41,295 nt of DNA from positions 1 through 41,295 of the IMG/VR virus record IMGVR_UViG_3300005563_000057, one strand, 5' to 3'. Under the pieces are notes generated by a model that was not told the DNA's origin, did not search any database, and worked only from the letters and a program-made list of their open reading frames with translations. Position 1 is the stretch's first letter; every line of letters begins with the position of its first letter. This stretch comes from a virus. Positions 29,438 to 36,620 of the stretch are shown piece after piece. Both the position numbers and the translations under genes were made by a program.

Positions 29438-29874
29438 ACGAGAACCTTACTTACAGCAAAAACGGCCTGCACTTGACCGAAGGGTTTGAAGGCTGCCGTC
29501 TCACGGCGTACAAAGATGTAGCGGGAGTCTGGACCTGCGGTTACGGCCACACTGGCCCCGATGTTCACATGGGGCAGACCATTACCCCGGAACAAGCGGC
29601 TGCATTCTTGATGCAGGATATCCAAGTGGCTGCCAAAGCTGTCAAGCGGTTGGTCACTGTACCCGTGTCACAGAATGTTTTTGATAGTTTGGTTGATTTC
29701 ACATTCAACTGCGGACAAGGCAACATGGCTCACTCCACTCTGTTACGCATGGTAAACACAGGGGATCTCAAAGCCGCTGCCAATGAGTTTGAGAAGTGGG
29801 ATAAAGCAGGCGGCAAGGTGGTAGCAGGTTTGCTCCGTCGCAGACAAGCAGAGGAGGCCGAGTTCAATGGGTAA
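29434..29874 (+). CDS. GH24 endolysin (T4-type lysozyme), 146 aa
   Basis: GTG 29434 has GGGAGAAGC upstream. The catalytic region is EGFEGCRLTAYKDVAGVWTC: Glu19, Asp28 and Thr34 match Glu11, Asp20 and Thr26 of T4 lysozyme in spacing. GYGHT and the C-terminal LLRRRQAEEAEFNG are typical of the family. There is no signal peptide, so it needs a holin, which is not identified nearby. It cleaves the MurNAc-GlcNAc bond of peptidoglycan at lysis. The end overlaps the next gene at a TTCAATGGGTAAG junction that is repeated at 30224. Confidence 0.93.
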   Translation: MNENLTYSKNGLHLTEGFEGCRLTAYKDVAGVWTCGYGHTGPDVHMGQTITPEQAAAFLMQDIQVAAKAVKRLVTVPVSQNVFDSLVDFTFNCGQGNMAHSTLLRMVNTGDLKAAANEFEKWDKAGGKVVAGLLRRRQAEEAEFNG

Positions 29875-30235
29875 GGATGAAACGTATGTACGGAGTGTGT
29901 GGGAGCGTGTTGATTTCTTCTTAGCGAGTAAAGACTTTAATCAGCCTCAAGCGGTTATCTGGGTTGGTGATGACGCCCATAGATTTCCAGATTACGCCGC
30001 AGCCGCCGAGTTCACCCGCGAGCACGAAGAGAAGGTGAGGCTGTTGCGGCGGGATATCAGGTGGGTTCATAGAGCAGCGTCGCCTGAATGGGAAGACATC
30101 ATTACAGAGGGTGATGATGTTTACAACGTAAAGGAAGAAGTACGAGATGCGTGTAGTCAGGCTCGCGTCCTCTCCCTGCTTACATCCGAACTCACCCGCC
30201 TCACTACCGGCATGAAGGACACGTTCAATGGGTAA
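29867..30235 (+). CDS. Hypothetical protein, 122 aa
   Basis: ATG 29867 has GAGGAGG upstream, inside the lysozyme end. Helical and charged (FTREHEEKVRLLRRDIRWVH; VKEEVRDACSQARVLSLL). No motif recognised. It also ends in FNG with the same junction as lysozyme. A lysis role is possible only by position. Confidence 0.65.
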   Translation: MGKDETYVRSVWERVDFFLASKDFNQPQAVIWVGDDAHRFPDYAAAAEFTREHEEKVRLLRRDIRWVHRAASPEWEDIITEGDDVYNVKEEVRDACSQARVLSLLTSELTRLTTGMKDTFNG

Positions 30236-30725
30236 GCCACAGACCAAATTGAGTTGGATCAACCGGGGCGCTGCCGAGAAGATCAACTGCTTACAACTCC
30301 ACAGGCAGACCAAAGACCGGCTTATGACTTCTGCCATCACCATCAAGGTTGCTGCTAGTGAAAGCACTCCAGATGGCATGGCACTCAGGGGGGCTATCAT
30401 ATCTGTTCCTTGTGTGGACCGGCCCTTGAGCAACTACTGTGAAGAACCATGGGACGATTTCTGCGTCTATATTACCTACACATACGATGGCTATTCCCCC
30501 TATGACCTGCTGACTCGTGGTGAGTTTATTGTCCAGACGCTCGATATTTGGGAATCTATGTACGCAAGGTTGGAAAAGTTGAACCCCACGGTGGCTGCGG
30601 AGATCCAAGTTGCATCCGCCTACCTCCGTAGTTGCTACCTCTTGCCCGAGCTTATAGACATGCAGAGCACGATAAACGAGATTGACGAGATTGTAGTTCC
30701 AATCGGGGGTACGCCCATTGCGTAA
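30228..30725 (+). CDS. Hypothetical protein, 165 aa
   Basis: ATG 30228 within the repeated TTCAATGGGTAAG junction. Basic start, then an alpha/beta stretch (FCVYITYTYDGYSPYDLL) and helices (TLDIWESMYARLEKL; LIDMQSTINEIDEI). No family recognised. The stop overlaps the TTG of the next gene. Confidence 0.65.
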   Translation: MGKPQTKLSWINRGAAEKINCLQLHRQTKDRLMTSAITIKVAASESTPDGMALRGAIISVPCVDRPLSNYCEEPWDDFCVYITYTYDGYSPYDLLTRGEFIVQTLDIWESMYARLEKLNPTVAAEIQVASAYLRSCYLLPELIDMQSTINEIDEIVVPIGGTPIA

Positions 30726-31134
30726 ACCCAAACACCCCAGTCTTACGATGACACAAACTAGCCTGGAGACATTGGGGCGCGAATGGCAGACCCGGCTCAA
30801 CCTCAACAACTGGAGTATCGTCTTCCACCTTGTTGACCAAGATGCAATTGAGGAGTGCTACGGAACTAACAACTACTTTTCTCCAGCCTTGCGGTCGGAT
30901 GTCAGCATTTTGGACCCCGCTGACAACACATCGGACAATCCTGGAGACCCCGTGTATATCCCAGAGGTCACGCTTGTTCACGAGTTGCTGCACCTGACTG
31001 TGAGCCAGTTGGACCCAAGCCAAGAGTTGCTGCACATTACTGAGCAAACTATCGAGACATTGGCTGTGGCTCTTGTGTCCGCGAAGTATGGGCAGGTATG
31101 TGTCAGAGAGTTCTATCCATTTTACGAAAGTTAA
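30718..31134 (+). CDS. Zincin-like putative metallopeptidase, second copy, 138 aa
   Basis: TTG 30718 overlaps the previous gene; ATG 30748 is a possible alternative and neither has a strong ribosome site. TLVHELLHLTV (H-E-x2-H) and a downstream Glu (TEQTIETLA) mirror the protein at 19798-20268, as does the N-terminal W-x-x-RLNLNNWSI. The two are clearly paralogues despite low identity. Substrate unknown. Confidence 0.72.
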   Translation: MRKPKHPSLTMTQTSLETLGREWQTRLNLNNWSIVFHLVDQDAIEECYGTNNYFSPALRSDVSILDPADNTSDNPGDPVYIPEVTLVHELLHLTVSQLDPSQELLHITEQTIETLAVALVSAKYGQVCVREFYPFYES

Positions 31135-31156
31135 CCCAAAATACGAGGAGATTCAA

Positions 31157-31390
31157 ATGGCGAAGTTTGTTATGGAAAACGACGAGGTTGAAATCACTCC
31201 GATTAAGTTCAAGGCTGGAGTTGACGCATACGGAGATTTTGTTGTCCGCGCGAATGATATTGACCTGTTTTACATCGACGCCGCCACAGGGACGTTCGTG
31301 TTCTACTGCCTTGGGGATTCGGAGATATCTGAACTGACTAATGCTGGTTTACATTTCAACGAGCGTAGTGAACTGGTAGTGACGCCGTGA
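31157..31390 (+). CDS. Small hypothetical protein, 77 aa
   Basis: ATG 31157 follows GAGGAG; a longer upstream reading overlaps the metallopeptidase gene. Alternating hydrophobics (VEITPIKFKAGVDAYGDFVV; LFYIDAATGTFVFYCL) indicate a small beta-sheet protein. Not recognised. It overlaps the next gene at GTGA. Confidence 0.65.
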   Translation: MAKFVMENDEVEITPIKFKAGVDAYGDFVVRANDIDLFYIDAATGTFVFYCLGDSEISELTNAGLHFNERSELVVTP

Positions 31391-31671
31391 TTGCCCTCGC
31401 CCTGCTGTTCCTATTCATCCCCAGACAGGCGGCTCCTCCTGCACAACACGCAGAGACAGTTTTGGTGCAGCCTGCTCCAAGTCCCCACGACCTCACCCTG
31501 TACAACCAACGGGGTGAGCAAGTCGCCAAGTGTCAGATTGTGGATGACGGGCAAACCATTAAGGACTGCAAGATCCAGACGGGGTACACCTTGGATGACG
31601 TGTTCACAGCTTGGGCAGACGCTCTCAAGCTACTGGAGAGTGAAGTACCGGACAAGGGGAAGGGACAATAA
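31387..31671 (+). CDS. Exported or membrane-anchored protein, 94 aa
   Basis: GTG 31387 in a GTGA overlap. A short hydrophobic start (IALALLFLFIP) followed by RQAAPPAQHAETV looks like a signal or anchor. The mature part is polar with two Cys (AKCQIV and KDCKIQ). No lipobox. Spanin-like size, but Pro-poor. Function unknown. Confidence 0.6.
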   Translation: MIALALLFLFIPRQAAPPAQHAETVLVQPAPSPHDLTLYNQRGEQVAKCQIVDDGQTIKDCKIQTGYTLDDVFTAWADALKLLESEVPDKGKGQ

Positions 31672-31944
31672 ATGACTACGTACAAGGGCAGAGCAGTGCA
31701 TTCAATTGGACCGAATGGGTGGTGTTTTCTGTTTCCCATATGTCCTATTTGCAAAGTCAATGACGGCTTCCACTCCTATGGTAAAGACGAAGACTGCCCC
31801 TGCTTCAAAGGCTGTCGCCTCTGCCTGAAGTGCTGTGAAGTCCTATTTAAGTTCACGTCGGTTTCCCGAGGGGCTAAACTTCGGAGGCAAATCGGGGCGC
31901 ATGTAAGGCGTGTAAGAAAAGCGCACAGAGTGGCATACCTATGA
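31672..31944 (+). CDS. Cysteine-rich hypothetical protein, 90 aa
   Basis: ATG 31672 directly follows the previous TAA, with AAGGGA upstream. Eight to nine cysteines (CFLFPICPIC, CPCFKGCRLCLKCC) suggest several zinc sites or a compact treble-clef-like fold. The end is very basic (RRQIGAHVRRVRKAHRV), so nucleic-acid binding is plausible. The stop overlaps the next ATG. Confidence 0.65.
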   Translation: MTTYKGRAVHSIGPNGWCFLFPICPICKVNDGFHSYGKDEDCPCFKGCRLCLKCCEVLFKFTSVSRGAKLRRQIGAHVRRVRKAHRVAYL

Positions 31945-32294
31945 GAACGATCATTGCGGGTAGTCGTGGAATCACGAAGATGAAGTTCGTCCAAGACGCT
32001 ATGAACGAAGCATGGGAGCAAGAAGGCATCTCGGCAACCTCTATCGTGTCTGGTACAGCAGCAGGGGTAGACACACTTGCAATCAAATTTGCAGACGCCT
32101 ACAACCTACCTTGTGCCAAGTTTCCCGCAGACTGGAACACACATGGAAAATCTGCGGGTTACAAGCGGAATGTAGTGATGGCGGAGAATGCAGACGCATT
32201 GGTTGCTATTTGGGATGGCGAGTCTAGGGGCACCCAACACATGATCAACATTGCTAGGGCTAGGGGGTTGAAGGTCTACGTCAAGACGGTTTGA
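31941..32294 (+). CDS. SLOG-family (DUF2493) nucleotide-binding protein, 117 aa
   Basis: ATG 31941 in an ATGA overlap. The signature RTIIAGSRGIT, IVSGTAAGVDTLAIKFA, FPADWNTHGKSAGYKRN and ALVAIWDGESRGTQHMI is a textbook DUF2493/YspA-like SLOG domain. SLOG proteins bind nucleotide-derived ligands and are found as DprA-like, LOG-like and antiphage sensor domains. Here it stands alone and may bind or process a nucleotide signal, perhaps with the Nudix and HD proteins. Fold assignment is solid; function is inferred. Confidence 0.87.
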   Translation: MRTIIAGSRGITKMKFVQDAMNEAWEQEGISATSIVSGTAAGVDTLAIKFADAYNLPCAKFPADWNTHGKSAGYKRNVVMAENADALVAIWDGESRGTQHMINIARARGLKVYVKTV

Positions 32295-32347
32295 GGTAGA
32301 CAGCAACCTCTATCCGTGTTCTACTTTGAGTCCAAGGGAGAACACCT

Positions 32348-32707
32348 ATGAGCGTTGACACCATCCTGGAAGCAATCGATGCCAAAATTGGCACCCTTCA
32401 GCAAGTCCGCAATTTACTCACGGGCGGGTCGATGAAGGCATTCACGTCATTCAAATCACCTGCCCATAATGGCGGGAACGGCTTTGTCCGCTCCTTGGTT
32501 ACGAGCAGCAAACGACGAGGCACGATGTCTCCTGAAGCCAGAAAGCGAATCGGGGAGGCTACCCGCAAGCGGTGGGCAGAGCGGAAGAGACTCGCGGCTG
32601 CATCTGCGGTAGGTGCGGCTGCAAAAGTGACAGCGGCTAAACGCAATGGCAGCAAGGCAAAGAAGACGGCTGCAAAGAAGTCACCATCTGTTGTGACCCC
32701 AAGCTAG
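32348..32707 (+). CDS. Basic, Lys/Ala-rich DNA-binding-type protein, 119 aa
   Basis: ATG 32348 has AAGGGAG upstream. A short N-terminal helix (TILEAIDAKIGTLQQVRNLL) precedes RRGTMSPEARKRIGEATRKR, a basic segment I associate with Acidobacteriota proteins, then a Lys/Ala tail (KRNGSKAKKTAAKKSPS) like a histone-H1 tail. It probably binds DNA non-specifically. A rho-independent terminator follows at once. Confidence 0.7.
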   Translation: MSVDTILEAIDAKIGTLQQVRNLLTGGSMKAFTSFKSPAHNGGNGFVRSLVTSSKRRGTMSPEARKRIGEATRKRWAERKRLAAASAVGAAAKVTAAKRNGSKAKKTAAKKSPSVVTPS

Positions 32708-32727
32708 ATCCCCACAAGCAAGACCCG

Positions 32728-32757
32728 AGACCCCTTCCGAAAGGTTGGGGTCTTTTT
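32728..32757 (+). terminator. Rho-independent terminator
   Basis: AGACCCC (32728-32734) pairs with GGGGTCT (32747-32753) around a smaller inner CC/GG stem closed by a GAAA-type loop, followed by TTTTTG. It ends the 28786-32707 unit just before a new promoter. Confidence 0.9.
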
Positions 32758-32780
32758 GTGCATATTAAGCAAATAAATTG

Positions 32781-32809
32781 TTGACAGAATCGGCCAAGGC
32801 GCGTAGTAT
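32781..32809 (+). promoter_or_regulatory. Strong sigma70-like promoter
   Basis: TTGACA at 32781-32786, a 17-nt spacer, TAGTAT at 32804-32809, and AAGCAAATAAATTG upstream of the -35. It lies right after the terminator and 23 nt before the ATG at 32833, whose AAGGAG is at 32821. Confidence 0.82.
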
Positions 32810-32832
32810 CGGGATTGTTGAAGGAGCTTGAC

Positions 32833-32943
32833 ATGAATGGCACTAAACTGAAGGCGCTGGGAGTCACCATGTCCCGCCTTTTAAACCAAGCCGGTATATT
32901 CGCGGCTGCGCTTGTTGTGCGACACGGCTGGAGGGTGATGTGA
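32833..32943 (+). CDS. Small peptide, 36 aa
   Basis: ATG 32833 has a good AAGGAG and follows a strong promoter directly. The product (start MNGTKLKALGVTMSRL, middle AGIFAAALVVRHGW) may be a short amphipathic or membrane-associated helix. No family. It could be a leader peptide for the metallophosphoesterase gene 13 bp downstream. Confidence 0.55.
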   Translation: MNGTKLKALGVTMSRLLNQAGIFAAALVVRHGWRVM

Positions 32944-32956
32944 AGGATGTAAAGCA

Positions 32957-33577
32957 GTGCTAATCGTCGGAGACATCCACGGCAAGACCAACAGCTACCT
33001 CAAGCTGCTTGAACACTACAAGGAGCCTAGTGTCCAGATTGGGGACTTCGGGGCGGGGTTCGTACCCATTCCTGTCCTGCCCCAAGATGCTTGGTTCTTC
33101 CGGGGCAACCATGACAGCCCAAAAGCGGCTAGGGAATCTCCATACTACCTCGGGGATTGGGGAATGCGGACGGTGGGCGGGGTTACCTTCTTTTTCCTAG
33201 GCGGTGCATGGTCGATTGACCAGTCCATGCGGATTGAGGGCCGGGACTGGTGGAGAGATGAAGAACTCTCGATTGCAGAACTGAATACCGCATTTGATGC
33301 CTACTGCGAAATCAAGCCTGACATCGTGTTGAGCCACGACGGTCCCAAGGTCGCCACCGGGATTCTACTCAACAAGTTTGCGTTGCACAAATCGGAGCCG
33401 TTCAGATCCCGCACGGGGCAGGCACTTGATGCCATGTATGACTTCCATCAACCCCTGAAGTGGGTGTTCGGCCACTGGCACATGCGTTGGAGACAGACCA
33501 TAGGCAGAACGGATTTCAGGTGTTTGGAAGAACTGGGTTGGTGCCAGATCAATACCACAAAGGATGGAGCAAAATGA
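32957..33577 (+). CDS. Calcineurin-like metallophosphoesterase, 206 aa
   Basis: GTG 32957 with AAGG 10 nt upstream. All metal-binding motifs are seen: GDIHG (residues 5-9), QIGDFG, FRGNHDSP, LSHDGP and FGHWH. These coordinate two metal ions and split phosphomonoesters or diesters. Phage members include lambda-type Ser/Thr phosphatase and nucleic-acid phosphodiesterases; the sequence does not decide. It overlaps the next gene by 4 bp. Confidence 0.9.
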   Translation: MLIVGDIHGKTNSYLKLLEHYKEPSVQIGDFGAGFVPIPVLPQDAWFFRGNHDSPKAARESPYYLGDWGMRTVGGVTFFFLGGAWSIDQSMRIEGRDWWRDEELSIAELNTAFDAYCEIKPDIVLSHDGPKVATGILLNKFALHKSEPFRSRTGQALDAMYDFHQPLKWVFGHWHMRWRQTIGRTDFRCLEELGWCQINTTKDGAK

Positions 33578-34116
33578 ACTTCGACGAACTCGTGGGAAAA
33601 GAATTTGATTTTTACGGCGTGGACAACAACTGCTTCAAACTTGGAGACACCATTTTCGAGGCTGTTGAAGACGAAGATGATGGCTACCGCTCCTGCATGA
33701 AGGAAGTCCTGATTCGCACGGATACAGAACACGGCTTAATCTTCTTCCAAAGGCCCGTTGCAGAAGTCCGCGTAGCGCCTGCCACAGAACACGACTTCGA
33801 CGGGTACATGTTGATCGACACCAACGACGGGCACAAATGGTTCAAGTTTGGGACGGCAGACAGCAGTGACTACTATCCTTGTTTCCGAGTCGAGTACAAC
33901 CCCAAGCCGCCAAAGGAACCAGCAATGACAGTCAAACGTGCGCAGGAGATTGTCAGATCCAAGCACCCACAAGCGATTACTGGGATTGTTCGGGGAACCG
34001 CATGGCTTGCTGTGAAGAACACGCCCCATGGGACCGTCATCAGCGGCTACCACGATACGAAAGGCTTGGCGTGGAAAGACGCCGCCCAACGGATTCTCCA
34101 GAAGCGCACAAATTAA
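33574..34116 (+). CDS. Hypothetical protein, 180 aa
   Basis: ATG 33574 has GGAG upstream and overlaps the preceding stop; a longer reading would run inside the phosphoesterase gene. Acidic beta-rich N-terminal half (FDFYGVDNNCFKLGDTIFEA); the C-terminal 50 residues (VKRAQEIVRSKHPQAITGIV) look like a separate small domain. Not recognised. Confidence 0.68.
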   Translation: MNFDELVGKEFDFYGVDNNCFKLGDTIFEAVEDEDDGYRSCMKEVLIRTDTEHGLIFFQRPVAEVRVAPATEHDFDGYMLIDTNDGHKWFKFGTADSSDYYPCFRVEYNPKPPKEPAMTVKRAQEIVRSKHPQAITGIVRGTAWLAVKNTPHGTVISGYHDTKGLAWKDAAQRILQKRTN

Positions 34117-34126
34117 CAGTAACCTG

Positions 34127-34132
34127 TATAAT
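34127..34132 (+). promoter_or_regulatory. -10 box TATAAT before acyltransferase gene
   Basis: A perfect TATAAT 66 nt upstream of ATG 34198. No clear -35 is seen 17 nt further up. It may give the acyltransferase gene its own transcript, as expected for a gene expressed from a prophage. Confidence 0.45.
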
Positions 34133-34197
34133 CGGGTCCACACCGCCTGCCGCCTGCTTCCAGTTGTTTACCATGTCAGCCACCGTTTGGGGATACC

Positions 34198-35334
34198 ATG
34201 CAGACTCAGACTCGGACTTTAGTCGGTTCCAAAAAACGGATTGTCAGCATTCAGGTTTGCCGAGGCTTGGCGGCATCCGTAGTCATCCTCTCCCATCTCT
34301 CTGAGTTCTCCAACAGGTATCTCAAACTCCGGTTCACCGATGGATTACGCACGGGTGATATCGGCGTTGACATATTCTTCGTAATCAGCGGCGTGGTCAT
34401 TGCCCTCGTAACCATTGGGAAATTTGGCAGCCGTCGCAATGCCATCACCTTTATCCATCACAGGTTTGCTCGCATTTACCCCGTGTTTTGGATCTACTTC
34501 ATCTTGGTTGGCGTAATTTACCTACATAATCCCGCGACGGTTAACGCCATCGGGGAACGCACCCCCAACCTCTTTTGGGGCTTCTTTCTCATACCTTCGC
34601 CGGGGCACCCACTTCTGATCGCGCAGGCATGGACACTGACACACGAAGTCTGCTTCTACTGCATCGTCTTTCTGTTGATGCTTGCCGTTCCAGAACGCCG
34701 TGTTGGTTGGTGCCTACTCGGTTGGGGTGCGCTCATTACTGTAGCAAAGGCACTCTCTTGTGTCTTCACAAACCCCCTGCTCTCCTTGCTGGCATCCCCT
34801 CTGAACTTCGAGTTCCTATCGGGTTATCTGTTGTTCTTCATCTACCGCCACACTGCTCTGCACAGGCACGCCGGTAAGGTCATTCTGGCTGCGTCTGTGA
34901 TCTGGCTGGCTCTGATTACGTCGTGGTCCGTTGCTGCCCACGGCTTGACGCATTGGGTTGAGCAGGATGCCTGGAACCGTGTCTACTTCTGGGGACCGTT
35001 CGCATTTTTGTTCGTCTGGGGCGCAATGGAACTCGAACGTAATAGTACGCGAAAGATCACAAAGTTCTTTGTAAACCTCGGGGACTGGTCATACTCGATT
35101 TACCTTTCACACGTCGTAGTCATTCACGCCGTGGGCCGTCCACTTGCACACAGGTTGCCACACACCCTCCCTACGTTTTTGCTCATCTGTGCCATTGTGC
35201 TTCCTGCGTCAATTGCTGTTGGCGCTCTGAGCTACAGGTTTATGGAACTCCCGCTTATGGCGCTGCTCTACAAACGGGAATCAAAAAGGGTTGTGGCGGG
35301 TGAACCAGCGGCGGTAGTTCCCGCACAGGGGTGA
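34198..35334 (+). CDS. OafA-type membrane acyltransferase (acyltransferase 3), 378 aa
   Basis: ATG 34198 with GGGGA 5 nt upstream. The family pattern is clear: VCRGLAASVVILSHLSEF at the start with the conserved His, GVDIFFVISGVVIALV, HHRFARIYPVFW and QAWTLTHEVCFY, then about ten membrane spans and a basic cytoplasmic end. Such enzymes transfer acetyl or other acyl groups to O-antigen or other surface sugars from inside the membrane. In temperate phages they change the host surface and block superinfection. Its separate promoter and position between the early genes and attP fit a lysogenic-conversion gene; the sugar target is unknown. Confidence 0.9.
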   Translation: MQTQTRTLVGSKKRIVSIQVCRGLAASVVILSHLSEFSNRYLKLRFTDGLRTGDIGVDIFFVISGVVIALVTIGKFGSRRNAITFIHHRFARIYPVFWIYFILVGVIYLHNPATVNAIGERTPNLFWGFFLIPSPGHPLLIAQAWTLTHEVCFYCIVFLLMLAVPERRVGWCLLGWGALITVAKALSCVFTNPLLSLLASPLNFEFLSGYLLFFIYRHTALHRHAGKVILAASVIWLALITSWSVAAHGLTHWVEQDAWNRVYFWGPFAFLFVWGAMELERNSTRKITKFFVNLGDWSYSIYLSHVVVIHAVGRPLAHRLPHTLPTFLLICAIVLPASIAVGALSYRFMELPLMALLYKRESKRVVAGEPAAVVPAQG

Positions 35335-35367
35335 TAACCACAACCACGATCCCAGAACTGAGCAAAA

Positions 35368-35431
35368 TTGACCATACGTGATTTCCCTAGGGGGGAAATA
35401 ATTGGCAGCAATCACCCCCGACATTGGGTGA
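35368..35431 (+). promoter_or_regulatory. Leader with two inverted repeats
   Basis: TTGACC at 35368-35373 follows GCAAAA, echoing the promoter module, but no -10 box is spaced correctly. ATTTCCC/GGGAAAT (35381-35399) and TCACCC/GGGTGA (35412-35431) form two small inverted repeats before the ATG at 35454. They may be operators or RNA hairpins. Confidence 0.4.
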
Positions 35432-35453
35432 AATCCCCTGGGAGGTTTCCAAA

Positions 35454-35810
35454 ATGACGACAGCCATACGCGACCAGAAAGCAGTCAATTCAGCTAATTC
35501 AGCTAATTCAACCAACTCCACCGATGCAACCAACGTGGCAGTCAACACGACCCACACGCCGCAAGAACAAGACGCATTCCGCCAAGTCGTTGTTCGACAC
35601 ACCCAGAACTGCAAAATCAGCGCGAACACATTGGAGTACATCTTGGGCAAGATCGCCAAGTCCGAAGACCCCGCTGTGGTCGCCATTCTGCCCAAGGCTG
35701 TGGATCTCGTTGCTACCATGCGTGCCGATACTTCCACATTCGATACACAATGTCGCAACTACATGAAGGCGTGGGGCACGAACGGCCCTGGTAACAATCA
35801 CGGCGCCTAA
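35454..35810 (+). CDS. Hypothetical protein with Asn/Ser/Thr repeat, 118 aa
   Basis: ATG 35454 has GGGAGG 8 nt upstream. The N-terminus includes a low-complexity NSANSANSTNSTDATN stretch encoded by short DNA repeats (AATTCAGCT units). The remainder is helical (TLEYILGKIAKSEDPAVVAI; FDTQCRNYMKAWG). No family. It has its own leader and terminator, so it may be a single-gene unit. Confidence 0.7.
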   Translation: MTTAIRDQKAVNSANSANSTNSTDATNVAVNTTHTPQEQDAFRQVVVRHTQNCKISANTLEYILGKIAKSEDPAVVAILPKAVDLVATMRADTSTFDTQCRNYMKAWGTNGPGNNHGA

Positions 35811-35838
35811 AGCAACCTCCCTCATCTGTGAGCAGACG

Positions 35839-35876
35839 GCCCTTGTCCACATCCGTGGGCAGGGGCTTTCTGTTTT
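35839..35876 (+). terminator. Rho-independent terminator
   Basis: A 12-bp stem (GCCCTTGTCCAC with GTGGGCAGGGGC, including G-U pairs) with an ATCC loop at 35839-35866, followed by TTTCTGTTTT. It ends the unit with the 35454 gene and separates it from the minus-strand gene. Confidence 0.88.
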
Positions 35877-35884
35877 CATACGCC

Positions 35885-36097
35885 TTACACACTGACTCGG
35901 CTGAAGTCCAACTCCAGGGATTTCAAGGCAGCCCGTGCAAGTTCCGCATCCTCTCCGCTTCCATCTGCAATCTGTTCAAGTACGGCCTGGAAAAGCGTGT
36001 CCTGCGCCATTCGCTGTGCGACATGATCGCCGCCAATCTCTGTGGTCATCCCAAGCACACACCGCTCTACGTCCGCTGCCGTGATCTTCTGGCCCAT
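35885..36097 (-). CDS. Hypothetical protein, 70 aa
   Basis: Read leftward from ATG 36097, with AGGAGGG upstream on that strand; the longer open frame to 36235 has no ribosome site. Product: MGQKITAADVERCVLGMTTE, then helices with many acidic residues. It lies alone between a terminator and the attachment region, divergent from the integrase. The site suggests a regulator of integration or immunity, but no helix-turn-helix is evident. Confidence 0.65.
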   Translation of the reverse strand: MGQKITAADVERCVLGMTTEIGGDHVAQRMAQDTLFQAVLEQIADGSGEDAELARAALKSLELDFSRVSV

Positions 36098-36465
36098 GCG
36101 CCCTCCTAGTATGCAACCGATGGAATCATTGTTGGGCACGAAAGTCAATGTGGGCCGGGTGAAGTAGGTGTACCGTCGTGACACAGAATGGCGCCACCAC
36201 GCTCTCCACAGCCCCAGGAGGATACTCAGCCCCACCTTGTATACTCAAGGCTGTCTACGGGGCACGAAAATAGCCGCATAGCGTGCAAAGCCAGCGACCA
36301 AAAACCGATGCTCTACTCCCATATCTGCGTTGGAGTCCGTTGTAGGGTCACTACTTCTCCGGTTTGCTGCAACTTGCTGACTACTCCTGAAGACTCGAAA
36401 GTATTGAAAACATTGCGTGTCGTCGGTAACCCCAATTGAATCAGGGCGGGTTTCTACAGCCGAAT
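36098..36465. other. Long non-coding stretch before attP
   Basis: About 370 bp without a supported gene. A + strand frame at 36188-36439 lacks a ribosome site and looks random. It contains three short related sequences (CTACTCCC near 36311, CTACTTCTCC near 36351, CTACTCCTG near 36382) that could be integrase arm-binding sites. This is the usual place for attP arms, and that is the best reading. Confidence 0.5.
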
Positions 36466-36514
36466 CGGTTTCCTAAACCGCAGGCCGTTGGTTCAAGTCC
36501 AACCGGGGCCACCA
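36466..36514 (+). other. attP core: 3' part of a tRNA-Arg (CCT) gene
   Basis: The sequence begins in the anticodon stem (CGGTTTCCTAAACCG, anticodon CCT), has a perfect T arm (GTTGG TTCAAGT CCAAC), the 3' acceptor strand CGGGGCC, discriminator A and CCA. No 5' half (acceptor, D arm) is found upstream, and the outermost anticodon-stem pair is already mismatched, so identity with the host tRNA probably starts there. This is typical of an attachment site that restores the tRNA gene upon integration. The integrase starts 107 bp downstream. Confidence 0.85.
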
Positions 36515-36620
36515 TATAAACCCTACAGAATGAAACAGATAGCACGAAACAAACAAAGATTTAATACGACATCGAAAATGAGAGTGTCCGCAGAGGGGTC
36601 ATTGGTGCTAAACTCTGCGC

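Noticed and set aside
36188-36439. 83-aa open frame before attP
   Set aside because: No ribosome site, random-looking composition, and the region has the features of attP arms.
36430-36514. Complete tRNA-Arg gene
   Set aside because: Only the anticodon-arm to CCA part is present. No 5' acceptor strand or D arm can be folded upstream, so it is an attachment site.
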